Positions 33,743-42,958 of a stretch of 64,000 bases of DNA are shown in pieces. This stretch comes from Prevotella sp. tf2-5. Its GTDB lineage: Bacteria; Bacteroidota; Bacteroidia; Bacteroidales; Bacteroidaceae. Where the stretch lies: the NCBI RefSeq assembly GCF_900115435.1, contig NZ_FOWK01000003.1:248001-312000 (forward strand), given 5' to 3'. Within the stretch, counting starts at the first letter, position 1. Every line of letters begins with the position of its first letter. A program made the translations under genes and the position numbers. The notes beneath the pieces were generated by a model. The model was given only the letters and a program-made list of their open reading frames with translations. It was not told the DNA's origin and did not search any database.

Positions 33743-33750
33743 TACCTTTG
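33743..33750 (+). promoter_or_regulatory. -7 box of the purH-N/mre cluster
   Basis: TACCTTTG, 34 nt upstream of the ATG at 33785. A matching -33 TTTG at the right distance is not seen. Confidence 0.6.
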
Positions 33751-33784
33751 CAACCTAGTTTAGAAATTATATAACGTTATATTT

Positions 33785-34378
33785 ATGGCAGATACAAAGA
33801 AGATTAAGACAGCGCTCATCTCCGTGTTTCATAAGGATGGGCTGGAAGAGTTGTTGAAGAAGCTGCATGCTGAAGGTGTGAAGTTCTTGTCAACAGGTGG
33901 TACACAGACCTTTATTGAAAGTTTGGGCTACGAGTGTGAGAAAGTGGAGAATGTAACCACTTATCCCTCTATCTTGGGAGGTCGTGTGAAGACCTTGCAT
34001 CCGAAAGTGTTCGGAGGTATTCTGGGTCGTCGTGAGAACGAGGGTGACCGCGAGCAGATGACTCAGTATGAGATTCCGGAGATAGACTTGGTAATCGTCG
34101 ACCTCTATCCTTTCGAGCAGACCGTTGCAAGTGGTGCCTCTGAGGAAGATATCATCGAGAAGATTGATATCGGCGGTATCTCACTGATTCGTGCGGGAGC
34201 CAAGAATTTCAATGATGTCGTTATCGTCCCCTCCAAGGCAGAATACGGTATTCTGCTGGACATCCTGAACAAGCAGGGTGCGGAGACCACTAAGGCTCAG
34301 CGTCGTGATTTCGCTACTCGTGCCTTTGGTGTCAGCAGTCATTATGATACAGCTATTCATAATTGGTTTGAAAAGTAA
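33785..34378 (+). CDS. Stand-alone IMP cyclohydrolase (N-terminal half of PurH)
   Basis: 197 aa, ending exactly where the cyclohydrolase domain of PurH ends (family boundary about residue 200). Motifs: STGGT at 36-40, GGRVKTLHPKVFGGIL with the GRVKTLHPK core at 66-74, IDLVIVDLYPFEQTVA and IDIGGISLIRAGAKN. It closes FAICAR to IMP, the last step of purine synthesis. The transformylase domain is missing here and is encoded separately at 10850. Directly upstream of mreB, the place where a full-length purH is found in some Bacteroides (from memory). Confidence 0.93.
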   Translation: MADTKKIKTALISVFHKDGLEELLKKLHAEGVKFLSTGGTQTFIESLGYECEKVENVTTYPSILGGRVKTLHPKVFGGILGRRENEGDREQMTQYEIPEIDLVIVDLYPFEQTVASGASEEDIIEKIDIGGISLIRAGAKNFNDVVIVPSKAEYGILLDILNKQGAETTKAQRRDFATRAFGVSSHYDTAIHNWFEK

Positions 34379-34407
34379 TTAGTACAAAACAAATAGGTAG
34401 AAAAGAT

Positions 34408-35430
34408 ATGGGATTTTTTAGTTTTGTCCAGGAGATAGCCATGGATCTTGGAACGGCTAACACGATTATTATCAGTGATGATAAGATCGTGGTGGATGAG
34501 CCGTCGGTTGTTGCTCTCGACCGCCGTACCGACAAGATGATTGCCGTCGGTAACGAGGCGAAGATGATGTATGAGAAGACACATGATAATATCCGTACAA
34601 TCCGTCCATTGCGTGATGGTGTGATTGCCGACTTCTCTGCTTGTGAGCAGATGATGCGTGGATTGATTAAGATGGTGCATACAGGTAGTCGTCTGTTTTC
34701 ACCATCCCTTCGTATGGTGATTGGAGTGCCCTCTGGTTCTACGGAGGTGGAGCTTCGTGCCGTTCGTGACTCAGCAGAGCACGCTGACGGACGTGATGTG
34801 TATCTGATTTTCGAGCCGATGGCAGCAGCTATTGGTATAGGTATCGATGTAGAGGCTCCAGAAGGTAATATGATTGTCGATATCGGTGGTGGCTCTACGG
34901 AGATTGCTGTCATCTCATTGGGTGGTATCGTCTGCAACAATTCCATCCGTACGGCTGGTGACGACCTTACGGCAGACATCCAGGAGTATATGGCACGCCA
35001 GCATAACGTAAAGGTCAGTGAGCGTATGGCTGAGCGTATCAAGATTAATGTGGGCTCGGCATTGACAGACCTTGGCGACGAGGCTCCCGACGATTTCATT
35101 GTACATGGACCTAACCGTATCACAGCACTACCAATGGAGGTACCGGTATGCTACCAGGAGATCGCACATTGTATCGATAAGACTGTGGCAAAGATTGAGA
35201 ATGCTGTTCTCTCCGCATTGGAGAACACCCCTCCCGAGTTGTATGCCGACATCGTGAAGAACGGTATCTGGCTCTCTGGTGGTGGAGCTTTGCTGCGTGG
35301 TCTTGACAAGCGTCTGACAGACAAAATCAATATCCAGTTCCATATTGCGGAAGATCCGTTGCGCTCTGTGGCAAAAGGTGCGGGTATTGCCTTGAAGAAT
35401 GTGGATCGTTTCAATTTCCTGATGCGATAA
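34408..35430 (+). CDS. mreB: Rod shape-determining protein MreB
   Basis: 340 aa, usual length. Actin-like ATPase: phosphate-1 AMDLGTANTIII, phosphate-2 NMIVDIGGGSTEIAV, adenosine motif WLSGGGALLRGLD, plus IGVPSGSTEVE and EPMAAAIG. Polymerises on the inner membrane and organises lateral wall synthesis with MreC, MreD, PBP2 and RodA, all encoded downstream in order. Confidence 0.98.
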   Translation: MGFFSFVQEIAMDLGTANTIIISDDKIVVDEPSVVALDRRTDKMIAVGNEAKMMYEKTHDNIRTIRPLRDGVIADFSACEQMMRGLIKMVHTGSRLFSPSLRMVIGVPSGSTEVELRAVRDSAEHADGRDVYLIFEPMAAAIGIGIDVEAPEGNMIVDIGGGSTEIAVISLGGIVCNNSIRTAGDDLTADIQEYMARQHNVKVSERMAERIKINVGSALTDLGDEAPDDFIVHGPNRITALPMEVPVCYQEIAHCIDKTVAKIENAVLSALENTPPELYADIVKNGIWLSGGGALLRGLDKRLTDKINIQFHIAEDPLRSVAKGAGIALKNVDRFNFLMR

Positions 35431-35437
35431 GTGAACG

Positions 35438-36304
35438 ATGCAGAACCTGCTGGAGTTCCTACAGAAATACCATCACTGGTTTCTTTTCGTCTTGTTGGAA
35501 GTCATCAGTCTGGTGCTGTTGTTCCAGTACAACAGCTACCAAGGCAGTGTGTGGCTGTCCTCCGCCAATGCGGTGTCCGGCAAGGTGAACGAGGGGAGGG
35601 CAGAAGTGGAGTCGTTCTTCTCCTTGAGGCAGATGAACGAAGGTCTGACGTTGCGTAATTTCTATATGGAGCGACAGCTCAGTCAGTTGCGCCGTCTGTA
35701 TAGTGAGGCGACGGAGGACACAGCAGGGTTATGGGCGAAAGAGATGTCTTTCCTCAAGCAATACCGTATGATTCCTGCGAAGGTTGTCACTAATGAGTTG
35801 AACCGTCAGGACAACCTGCTCACAATTGACCGTGGTACCAAAGATGGTGTCGAAGTGGGTATGGGTGTTGCTTGTGGACAAGGAGTGGTGGGAGTGACCT
35901 ATCTGGTGTCTGATCATTATGCGGTGGTGATGCCTGTGCTGAACACAGCCTCACGTATCAGTTGTGCTATCCGTGGTCATAACTATTTCGGCGTGCTACG
36001 GTGGAATGGTAAGGACGCTGGTGTCGCTTATCTGGAGGATATCCCCCGTCATGCTCGTTTCAAACGGGGTGACTGGGTGGAGACTAACGGATACTCCTCG
36101 ATTTTCCCTCCTGGTGTGCTAGTTGGTAAGATAGAGACGGTGTATAACTCTGACGATGGATTGTCTTACCGCGTGAAAGTACGCTTGTCGACGGATTTCG
36201 GTCATTTGCGTGATGTTGTTGTTGTCAACGACCCCACGATAGTTGAGCGTACCCGATTATTACAATCTGCACGTGACTCATTGAAACTAAATGTGAAAGA
36301 ATAA
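35438..36304 (+). CDS. mreC: Rod shape-determining protein MreC
   Basis: 288 aa. One N-terminal membrane helix (about 12-30), a coiled-coil (about 50-90) and a periplasmic beta-barrel domain (NRQDNLLTIDRGTKDGVEVGMGV in pieces, GVVGVTYLVSDHYAVVMPVL). Links MreB to the periplasmic synthases. Seven bp after mreB. Confidence 0.95.
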   Translation: MQNLLEFLQKYHHWFLFVLLEVISLVLLFQYNSYQGSVWLSSANAVSGKVNEGRAEVESFFSLRQMNEGLTLRNFYMERQLSQLRRLYSEATEDTAGLWAKEMSFLKQYRMIPAKVVTNELNRQDNLLTIDRGTKDGVEVGMGVACGQGVVGVTYLVSDHYAVVMPVLNTASRISCAIRGHNYFGVLRWNGKDAGVAYLEDIPRHARFKRGDWVETNGYSSIFPPGVLVGKIETVYNSDDGLSYRVKVRLSTDFGHLRDVVVVNDPTIVERTRLLQSARDSLKLNVKE

Positions 36305-36307
36305 GGG

Positions 36308-36814
36308 ATGTCATCAGATATTTTCAAACGGGCAGGTCTGTTCATCGCCTTTGCGTTGGCACAGGCGTTGGTGTTGGGACGTATCCATCTGTTTGGATGC
36401 GCCACTCCGTTGTTCTATGTCTATTTCGTCCTCCTCTTTCCACGAAACTATCCCAAATGGGGTGTGTTGTTATGGAGTTTCGCACTGGGACTCATAGTTG
36501 ATATGTTCTACAATACTCCAGGAATGGCAGCAGCCTCGATGACATTGATTGGTGCCATCCAACCCTATTATTTCGAGATGTTTATATCCCGTGATGCTGC
36601 AGAGAACCTGCAGCCTTCTATGGATAATATCGGATGGGTGAAGTATTTCTACTACTCGTTGGTGTTGGTGATCATCTATTGTCTGGTGTTCTTCACACTT
36701 GATGTCTTTACCTTCTACAACTGGTTGGAATGGATTAAGTGTGTGGTGGGAAGCTCTGCTATTACTTTGTTGATGATATTGACGTTTGAGACTGTTCGTG
36801 GCAGACAGGAATGA
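36308..36814 (+). CDS. mreD: Rod shape-determining protein MreD
   Basis: 168 aa, about five membrane helices (for example LFIAFALAQALVLGRIHL, YSLVLVIIYCLVFFTLDVF). Small, poorly conserved membrane protein identified by position between mreC and the PBP2 gene and by topology. Overlaps the PBP2 gene by 4 bp (ATGA). Confidence 0.9.
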   Translation: MSSDIFKRAGLFIAFALAQALVLGRIHLFGCATPLFYVYFVLLFPRNYPKWGVLLWSFALGLIVDMFYNTPGMAAASMTLIGAIQPYYFEMFISRDAAENLQPSMDNIGWVKYFYYSLVLVIIYCLVFFTLDVFTFYNWLEWIKCVVGSSAITLLMILTFETVRGRQE

Positions 36815-38667
36815 AGGACTATGAGATAGACTACCGGCGTTATGTGATTAGCGGGATAGCTGTTGCTATTGTCGTGATTTATATTATTCGCCTGTTTACC
36901 TTGCAGATCATGAGTGATGACTACAAGAAGAACGCTGACTCTAACGCCTTTTTGAAGAAGATTGAGTATCCCTCCCGGGGAATCATCACTGACAGAAACG
37001 GGAAACTACTTGTCTATAACCAGCCGTCATACGATATCATGGTAATCATAAACGAGGCAAAGGATCATCTTGATACCCTTGAGTTCTGTGAGGCACTGAA
37101 CATCACGAAGGCTGAGTTTGACAAGCGTATGGCGGAAATCAAAGACCGCGTCAAGAATCCTGGTTACAGCCGTTTTACTCAGCAGATATTCATGAGTCAG
37201 TTATCCGACAAAGACTTCTCTGTCTTTCAGGAGAAGATGTTCCGTTTCCCTGGTTTCTATATACAACGTCGTAGTATCCGACAATATCAATACCCCTTTG
37301 CCGCCCATGTCTTGGGTGATGTGGCAGAAGTCTCTCCTGCTGATATTGAGGCAGATGACTATTATATCCCTGGCGACTATATCGGGAAATTAGGAGTGGA
37401 GCGTAGCTACGAGAAACAACTGCGTGGCGAGAAAGGTATGCAGATATTGTTGCGTGATGCTCATGGCAGGATACAGGGACGCTATCAGAATGGAATCTTC
37501 GACCGTAAACCCGTCCCGGGAAAGAATCTGACACTTAGCTTGGATGCTGACCTGCAGGCATTGGGTGAACGGCTGATGGAGGGAAAGATAGGCAGTATCG
37601 TGGCGATAGAGCCCTCTACAGGGGAAATTCTCTGTATGGTATCGTCTCCCTCTTACGACCCTCGTATGATGGTGGGACGTGCCCGCTCAAAGAATCATCG
37701 CCTGTTGAGTCAGAACGTATGGAAGCCTCTGCTTAACCGCAGTATCATGGGACAGTACCCTCCAGGCTCTACCTTCAAGACCACACAGGGTCTTACCTTT
37801 ATGAGCGAGGGTATCCTTCATCCTACTCAGACAGCCTATCCTTGTGGACATGGCTTTAACTTCAGAGGTTTGCATGTCGGATGTCATGGTCATGCCTCTC
37901 CCTTATCACTCGTACCAGCACTCTCTACTTCCTGTAACGGCTATTTCTGTTGGGGATTGTACTATATGATCAACCAGAATATCTCCAAGTATGGTAGTGT
38001 CCAGAATGCTATGAATAAATGGCGTGACTATATGGTGAGTATGGGTTTCGGCTATAAACTTGGAGTCGACTTGCCTGGCGAGAAACGGGGTCTGATACCT
38101 AATGCCGACTATTACGACCGTGCCTATAAAGGGTCGTGGAACGGATTGACAGTAATCTCCATTTCCATCGGACAGGGTGAGGTAAATGCCACTCCTCTGC
38201 AAATTGCTAATCTTGGTGCGACGATAGCCAATCGCGGCTTTTTCTATACTCCTCATGTGGTGAAGAAAGTACAAGGAGAGCCACTTGACACGACCTTTAC
38301 CAAAAAACACTATACCTTGGCGAAGAGGGAAGCTTATGATTATGTGGTGGCTGGAATGAGAGCTTCAGCGACAGGAGGTACGTGTCATGCTTTGGCAAGT
38401 TATGACTTCATGGCATGTGGTAAGACTGGTACGGCACAGAACCGTGGTCATGACCACTCGGTGTTTATGGGATTCGCTCCGATGGACAAACCGAAGATCG
38501 CCGTCGCTGTCTATGTGGAGAATGGCGGATGGGGTGCCACGTATGGTGTACCCATTGGTGGCTTGATCATGGAACAGTATATTCACGGAAAACTCTCAGA
38601 AGCCTCGGAGAGAAAGGCGACGGAGTTTCAAAACAGACATATCTCGTATGGTAACACAATCAGGTAA
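36811..38667 (+). CDS. mrdA: Penicillin-binding protein 2 (elongasome transpeptidase)
   Basis: 618 aa. One N-terminal membrane helix (about 12-32), the dimerisation/pedestal domain (YPSRGIITDRNGKLLVYN) and the transpeptidase domain with SxxK in PPGSTFKTT (catalytic Ser), SxN in STSCNGYF and KTG in CGKTGTAQNRG. Cross-links peptidoglycan in the rod complex with RodA. Overlaps rodA by 20 bp. Confidence 0.97.
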   Translation: MKDYEIDYRRYVISGIAVAIVVIYIIRLFTLQIMSDDYKKNADSNAFLKKIEYPSRGIITDRNGKLLVYNQPSYDIMVIINEAKDHLDTLEFCEALNITKAEFDKRMAEIKDRVKNPGYSRFTQQIFMSQLSDKDFSVFQEKMFRFPGFYIQRRSIRQYQYPFAAHVLGDVAEVSPADIEADDYYIPGDYIGKLGVERSYEKQLRGEKGMQILLRDAHGRIQGRYQNGIFDRKPVPGKNLTLSLDADLQALGERLMEGKIGSIVAIEPSTGEILCMVSSPSYDPRMMVGRARSKNHRLLSQNVWKPLLNRSIMGQYPPGSTFKTTQGLTFMSEGILHPTQTAYPCGHGFNFRGLHVGCHGHASPLSLVPALSTSCNGYFCWGLYYMINQNISKYGSVQNAMNKWRDYMVSMGFGYKLGVDLPGEKRGLIPNADYYDRAYKGSWNGLTVISISIGQGEVNATPLQIANLGATIANRGFFYTPHVVKKVQGEPLDTTFTKKHYTLAKREAYDYVVAGMRASATGGTCHALASYDFMACGKTGTAQNRGHDHSVFMGFAPMDKPKIAVAVYVENGGWGATYGVPIGGLIMEQYIHGKLSEASERKATEFQNRHISYGNTIR

Positions 38668-40111
38668 GCAGACCAGCATCTTCCGTTCTATTGACTGGTG
38701 GACGATACTTATCTATATCGCCCTGTTGTCTTTTGGCTGGATCAGTGTGTGTGGTGCCAGTTACTCATACGGCAATACGGATATCTTCAGTCTCGACACC
38801 CGCTCTGGCATGCAGATTGTATGGATTGGCACGTCTATCGTCCTGGGATTTGTCATCTTGATGTCTGACGACCGCTTTTACGATACTTTTGCCTATATCA
38901 TCTATGGACTCTTGCTGATCCTGTTGTTCCTCACCATTTTCAACACGCATACTATCAAAGGGTCCCGGTCATGGCTGGTATTAGGTCCTCTGCGCATCCA
39001 ACCGGCGGAATTCGCTAAGTTCGCGACTTCTCTCGCCTTGGCGAAATTCATGTCAACCTATGGGTACAATATTCATCAGTGGAAACATTTTGGGGCGACT
39101 TTGGCGATTATCTTCCTGCCTATGGTATTCATCATCCTGCAACGTGAGACAGGATCAGCACTGGTGTATTTAGCCTTCTTCCTGATGTTCTATCGGGAGG
39201 GTATGCCAGGTTCCGTGTTGTTCACGGGAATTGCTGCCGTTGTCTATTTCGTGGTAGGTATTCGTTATGCGGAAGTGTATCTGGCTGACACTCCTACTTC
39301 CATAGGAAAATTCTCTGTCCTGTTGTTGATACAGTTGTTCACGGCAGGACTGGTATGGGTGTATGGCACGAACAAGCGACTGGCATGGCGTATAGGTTTT
39401 TATTGTTTGGGTATAACTTTCGTCTCTCTTCTGATGTTGAAACTGTCTTTTGACATCTGTTATGTACAACTTGCTACGATTGTTGTGCTGGTAGGTTTTA
39501 TGATTTGGGAAGGACTGAGCTCGCGAATCCACAACTATTTCTATATTGCTCTTTTTACTTTAGGTTCCGTGGGATTCTCTTATGGTGCTGATTTCATCCT
39601 GAACAATATGATGGAACCCCATCAGCGTACTCGTATCAATGTGTTGCTGGGATTGGAGGAAGACTTGAGAGGTGCCGGCTATAACGTCCATCAGAGTGAG
39701 ATAGCCATCGGCTCCGGTGGTCTTGAGGGAAAGGGATTCCTGAATGGTACACAGACTAAGTTGAAGTTTGTACCGGAGCAGGATACCGATTTTATTTTCT
39801 GTACGGTAGGTGAGGAAGAGGGATTCTTAGGCTCTGCTGGCGTGTTGCTGCTGTTCCTTGCCTTAATTCTCCGATTGATTCACTTGTCGGAGCGTCAACC
39901 GTTCCGCTTTGGTCGTGTCTATGGCTATAGCGTACTGAGTATCTTCCTTTTCCATGTCTTTATCAATGTCGGAATGGTGTTGGGACTCACTCCCGTGATA
40001 GGTATTCCGCTGCCTTTCTTCAGTTATGGTGGCTCGTCACTGTGGGGCTTTACCATTCTGTTGTTTATCTTCTTGCGGATTGATGCCAGTCGTAATTTCC
40101 TCAGGTCTTAG
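38648..40111 (+). CDS. rodA: RodA peptidoglycan glycosyltransferase
   Basis: 487 aa, about ten membrane helices of the SEDS family. Family text includes GSRSWLVLGPLRIQPAEFAKFA, RETGSALVYLAFFLMFYREG, VPEQDTDFIFCTVGEEEGFLG and IPLPFFSYGGSSLWGF. It polymerises lipid II for elongation. Somewhat longer than Escherichia RodA (370 aa), mainly in the central loop/helix region, as in other Bacteroidetes. Confidence 0.97.
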   Translation: MVTQSGKQTSIFRSIDWWTILIYIALLSFGWISVCGASYSYGNTDIFSLDTRSGMQIVWIGTSIVLGFVILMSDDRFYDTFAYIIYGLLLILLFLTIFNTHTIKGSRSWLVLGPLRIQPAEFAKFATSLALAKFMSTYGYNIHQWKHFGATLAIIFLPMVFIILQRETGSALVYLAFFLMFYREGMPGSVLFTGIAAVVYFVVGIRYAEVYLADTPTSIGKFSVLLLIQLFTAGLVWVYGTNKRLAWRIGFYCLGITFVSLLMLKLSFDICYVQLATIVVLVGFMIWEGLSSRIHNYFYIALFTLGSVGFSYGADFILNNMMEPHQRTRINVLLGLEEDLRGAGYNVHQSEIAIGSGGLEGKGFLNGTQTKLKFVPEQDTDFIFCTVGEEEGFLGSAGVLLLFLALILRLIHLSERQPFRFGRVYGYSVLSIFLFHVFINVGMVLGLTPVIGIPLPFFSYGGSSLWGFTILLFIFLRIDASRNFLRS

Positions 40112-40117
40112 TAAAGA

Positions 40118-40585
40118 CTATTGCTTGGTGAGTATCATCCCGATGTTCGCCACCCCAGGGAGTATCTCCCTTTTCATGTCATGACGGATATGGATACTCA
40201 GTGAGTCTCCTTTATGTAGTGTAACTGTGTTCAGGGGGTAATTATACTGGTAATGGCTGATACCTTGTCCAACCGCGTTTCCGTCGTTGTCAATTACATT
40301 GCAACTCAGTGTGTCTGTATAGGTATCTAACGAGGGAAAGACAGTCTGTTCGACAATCAAGGAGAGTCCCATGAAAGGGTAGGCATTGCTGATGCGTACC
40401 CCGATGGATTCCTGATAGGTACCGTCTTGCTGAATAGGTGGGACGGCAAAGGAGATGGCATCGTTTTTCTCCCAGCCCGCGATAGTGATATGCTGGTAGT
40501 TGCTATAGATGATCTCGCTGTCGCAGGCGATACAGAGTAAGACCAGTCCTATATAATATAATAAGGTGTGACTATTCTTTCGCAT
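40118..40585 (-). CDS. gldH: GldH-family gliding motility/T9SS lipoprotein
   Basis: 155 aa from the ATG at 40585 (MRKNSHTLLYYIGLVLLCIAC). Lipobox LCIAC with Cys21. The mature part is beta-rich (YQHITIAGWEKNDAISFAVP, VRISNAYPFMGLSLIVEQ, GKGISHYQYNYPL-like GQGISHYQYNYPL) and matches GldH. Its start lies 14 bp inside the 3' end of the PSP1 gene, and the gldH-PSP1-holB order is a known Bacteroidetes neighbourhood. Confidence 0.88.
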   Translation of the reverse strand: MRKNSHTLLYYIGLVLLCIACDSEIIYSNYQHITIAGWEKNDAISFAVPPIQQDGTYQESIGVRISNAYPFMGLSLIVEQTVFPSLDTYTDTLSCNVIDNDGNAVGQGISHYQYNYPLNTVTLHKGDSLSIHIRHDMKREILPGVANIGMILTKQ

Positions 40586-41762
40586 CCCTAGGTTTCTGAT
40601 TGCGTCGCTGGGGCTGGCTACCATTTTTGGCATTGGTGTTACCACCACCGTTACCATTGACAGGCTTCTTATGTTTCTTCTTTTTCTTCTTCGCCTTGTC
40701 AAAGCGGTTGATATTCTCCTGTGTGGCAAGATCAAGCGGACGTTCTGGCTCCAGCTTCCTGCCGTCTTCCTGCAGGGAGAGGGGCTTTTCTCCTTTCTTG
40801 TTCATCTCGATAATCTGCTTGGCGCGCTCTGCCGTAATTGTCTCCAGATTGGCTGCAATATTCTTGTCCGTAGAGTAGGAGACGAGTCCTGCTAGGATAT
40901 CGGACTTGAAGAAATGGTATTCCGCATCTTGTGTCAACAGGGTGGTATCCTTGGAAGGCAGTTTCCTGCCAGCCTCCACATAGTCATCCACCTCATAGTT
41001 CAGACAGCATTTCAATTTGGCACACATTCCCGCTAGTTTCTGTGGGTTAAGAGAGATATCTTGGAAACGTGCAGCACTGGTACCCACGCTTACGAAGTTC
41101 TTCATCCATGTGGCACAACAGAGTTCCCGTCCACAAGGTCCTGTACCACCGATACGCCCAGCTTCCTGACGGGCACCGATTTGTTTCATCTCGATACGAA
41201 CATGGAAAGTGGCTGCAAGATCCTTGATCAACTGGCGGAAGTCCACTCGCTCATCAGCGATATAATAGAAAATAGCCTTATTACCATCCCCTTGGTATTC
41301 CACATCTCCGATTTTCATCTGTAGTCCCAATCCCTTAGCAATCTGTCGGCTCTCTATCATTGTTGAATGCTCGCGACGTTTTGCCTCTTGATATTTCTCC
41401 ATGTCCATGGGACGTGCAATACGGTAGATGCGTTTGATGTCGTCTGCACTTTTGAGGTTCGCTTTCTTAATCTGCAACTTGACCAAGCGTCCTGTCAGAG
41501 TCACCACACCGATGTCATGTCCGGGGTTTGCCTCTACGGCAACAATATCCCCTTTCTTCAGGTCGAGGTTGTTGACATTATGGTAATAGCCCTTGCGGGT
41601 ATGTTTGAACTGCACCTCCACCAAATCAGTGGTGTCAGTATTGCCCGGAACATCGGCAAGCCAGTCGTAGGTGTTCAACTGCTTGTCCTGTCGTCCCACA
41701 GCCTGATGGCAGAGTCCTCGGTCACATCCGATTTTTATCTCAAGGTCTTTTGTTTTTTCCAT
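40572..41762 (-). CDS. PSP1-domain protein (RicT/YaaT-like)
   Basis: 396 aa. Core residues about 30-310: TDLVEVQFKHTRKGYYHN, DIVAVEANPGHDIGVVTLTGRLV, VEYQGDGNKAIFYYIADERVDFRQL in pieces, then a cysteine cluster GPCGRELCCATW and CAKLKCCLNYE. In Bacillus RicT such cysteines hold Fe-S clusters in the Y-complex. The C-terminal 80 residues are a basic, low-complexity tail (KKKKKKHKKPVNGNGGG). Follows holB by 41 bp. Confidence 0.9.
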   Translation of the reverse strand: MEKTKDLEIKIGCDRGLCHQAVGRQDKQLNTYDWLADVPGNTDTTDLVEVQFKHTRKGYYHNVNNLDLKKGDIVAVEANPGHDIGVVTLTGRLVKLQIKKANLKSADDIKRIYRIARPMDMEKYQEAKRREHSTMIESRQIAKGLGLQMKIGDVEYQGDGNKAIFYYIADERVDFRQLIKDLAATFHVRIEMKQIGARQEAGRIGGTGPCGRELCCATWMKNFVSVGTSAARFQDISLNPQKLAGMCAKLKCCLNYEVDDYVEAGRKLPSKDTTLLTQDAEYHFFKSDILAGLVSYSTDKNIAANLETITAERAKQIIEMNKKGEKPLSLQEDGRKLEPERPLDLATQENINRFDKAKKKKKKHKKPVNGNGGGNTNAKNGSQPQRRNQKPRDAKE

Positions 41763-41778
41763 AATTCTTTTTTGTTTT

Positions 41779-41806
41779 TTATAGTTCCTATTAGTCCCTA
41801 TAGTTA
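41779..41806. repeat. Short CTATAGT-type repeat run
   Basis: TTATAGTTCC-TATTAGTCCC-TATAGTTA, three imperfect units in the holB/PSP1 spacer; same family as the 9-bp arrays at 7501 and 10805. Confidence 0.5.
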
Positions 41807-42925
41807 TTTCGTTATTAATAGTACAATCATCTGTAGAGCGAAGTCAAAGAATACGATCTTCGCATTGGCGTTCTGCCCAATATCCCTGATGGCACGGTCA
41901 GCAAGCTCGCTGATAGGGATGACATTCGCCTCGTTGATGAACCGTGCGAAGTTCTTGGCGAACTCCTCCTCTCGTTGTGTCATATAGCAGAGATCCGGTT
42001 TTTGGAAGTTATACATGAAATTCTCCCGGATGAGACGCAGGAAGTATTCCAGAAACCGTTTCTGTTTCTCACGTCCCACTGTCGCCATGCGCTCACTCCA
42101 TGTCTTCAGTTCTTTCACCTTACGCTGATAGCTGAGTCGCATCAAGGTCTGGAACAAATCCAGGAAGAATTCATTCTCCGAGTCTGCGCTTAGCATCTCC
42201 AGTGCTTTCAGCCAACTGCCGTTTGCCATGCGTGCCACTCGTTGGGCATCCTCCTCAGTAAGTCCTCGTTTGCTGATGAGAGCCTGTTGGATATCCTCAT
42301 CGGCAATACGTTTGATATCAATTCTTTGTACACGACTACGGATGGTTTCCAGGAGTTTTTCTGGTTCCTCGCATACCAATAGGAAGATTGTTTGCTGAGG
42401 AGGCTCCTCCAAGAGTTTCAGTATCTTGTTGGCACATTCGATATTCATTCGCTCAGGAAGCCAGATGAGACTGACCTTGTAACCACCCTGACTCGACTTG
42501 AGTGACAGCTTGCGTATCAAAGCATCGCTCTCCCCAGCAGTGATAATCGCCTGTTGGTTTTCCCCGCCCATCATCTCCAACCATTCATTCATGGTGAAAT
42601 AAGGACCAGCCATAATCAATTCGTGCCACTCTTGTGCGAAATCATCAGAGACGGGCTTGTGGTCCGTGCTCATTGATGGCAGCTTGATAGTGGGGTATGT
42701 GAAATGTAAGTCCGGATGCTCCCATTTGGCAAGCATCGCCTCTGCATTAGCTGTCGGCTGCTTACCGTTGCTTTTTAGCAGATAGGCGGCAAATGCCATG
42801 GCGAGTGCCATCTTACCACTGCCCATGGGACCACATAGCATCAAGGCATGTGGCAATCGCTGCTCCTCTACCAATTGCAGCAATCGCTCCTTAACTTCTT
42901 GTTGTCCTATGACCTGGTTGAACAT
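41804..42925 (-). CDS. holB: DNA polymerase III delta' subunit
   Basis: 373 aa. Clamp-loader AAA+ subunit: FNQVIGQQEVKERLLQLVEEQ, P-loop LCGPMGSGKMALAMAF and the sensor region ANKILKLLEEPPQQTIFLLV ending near a TIRSRVQRIDI box. The SRC sensor-2-like motif reads SRVQ rather than SRC, as usual in delta'. Loads the beta clamp. Operon with the PSP1 and gldH genes. Confidence 0.93.
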   Translation of the reverse strand: MFNQVIGQQEVKERLLQLVEEQRLPHALMLCGPMGSGKMALAMAFAAYLLKSNGKQPTANAEAMLAKWEHPDLHFTYPTIKLPSMSTDHKPVSDDFAQEWHELIMAGPYFTMNEWLEMMGGENQQAIITAGESDALIRKLSLKSSQGGYKVSLIWLPERMNIECANKILKLLEEPPQQTIFLLVCEEPEKLLETIRSRVQRIDIKRIADEDIQQALISKRGLTEEDAQRVARMANGSWLKALEMLSADSENEFFLDLFQTLMRLSYQRKVKELKTWSERMATVGREKQKRFLEYFLRLIRENFMYNFQKPDLCYMTQREEEFAKNFARFINEANVIPISELADRAIRDIGQNANAKIVFFDFALQMIVLLITK

Positions 42926-42958
42926 CCTTTTTACAATATTGTATTGTTAATTATATTT

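Noticed and set aside
34353-35123. 256-codon minus-strand ORF opposite mreB
   Set aside because: It mirrors the codons of mreB, has no family resemblance, and lacks a promoter box; mreB on the other strand is unambiguous.
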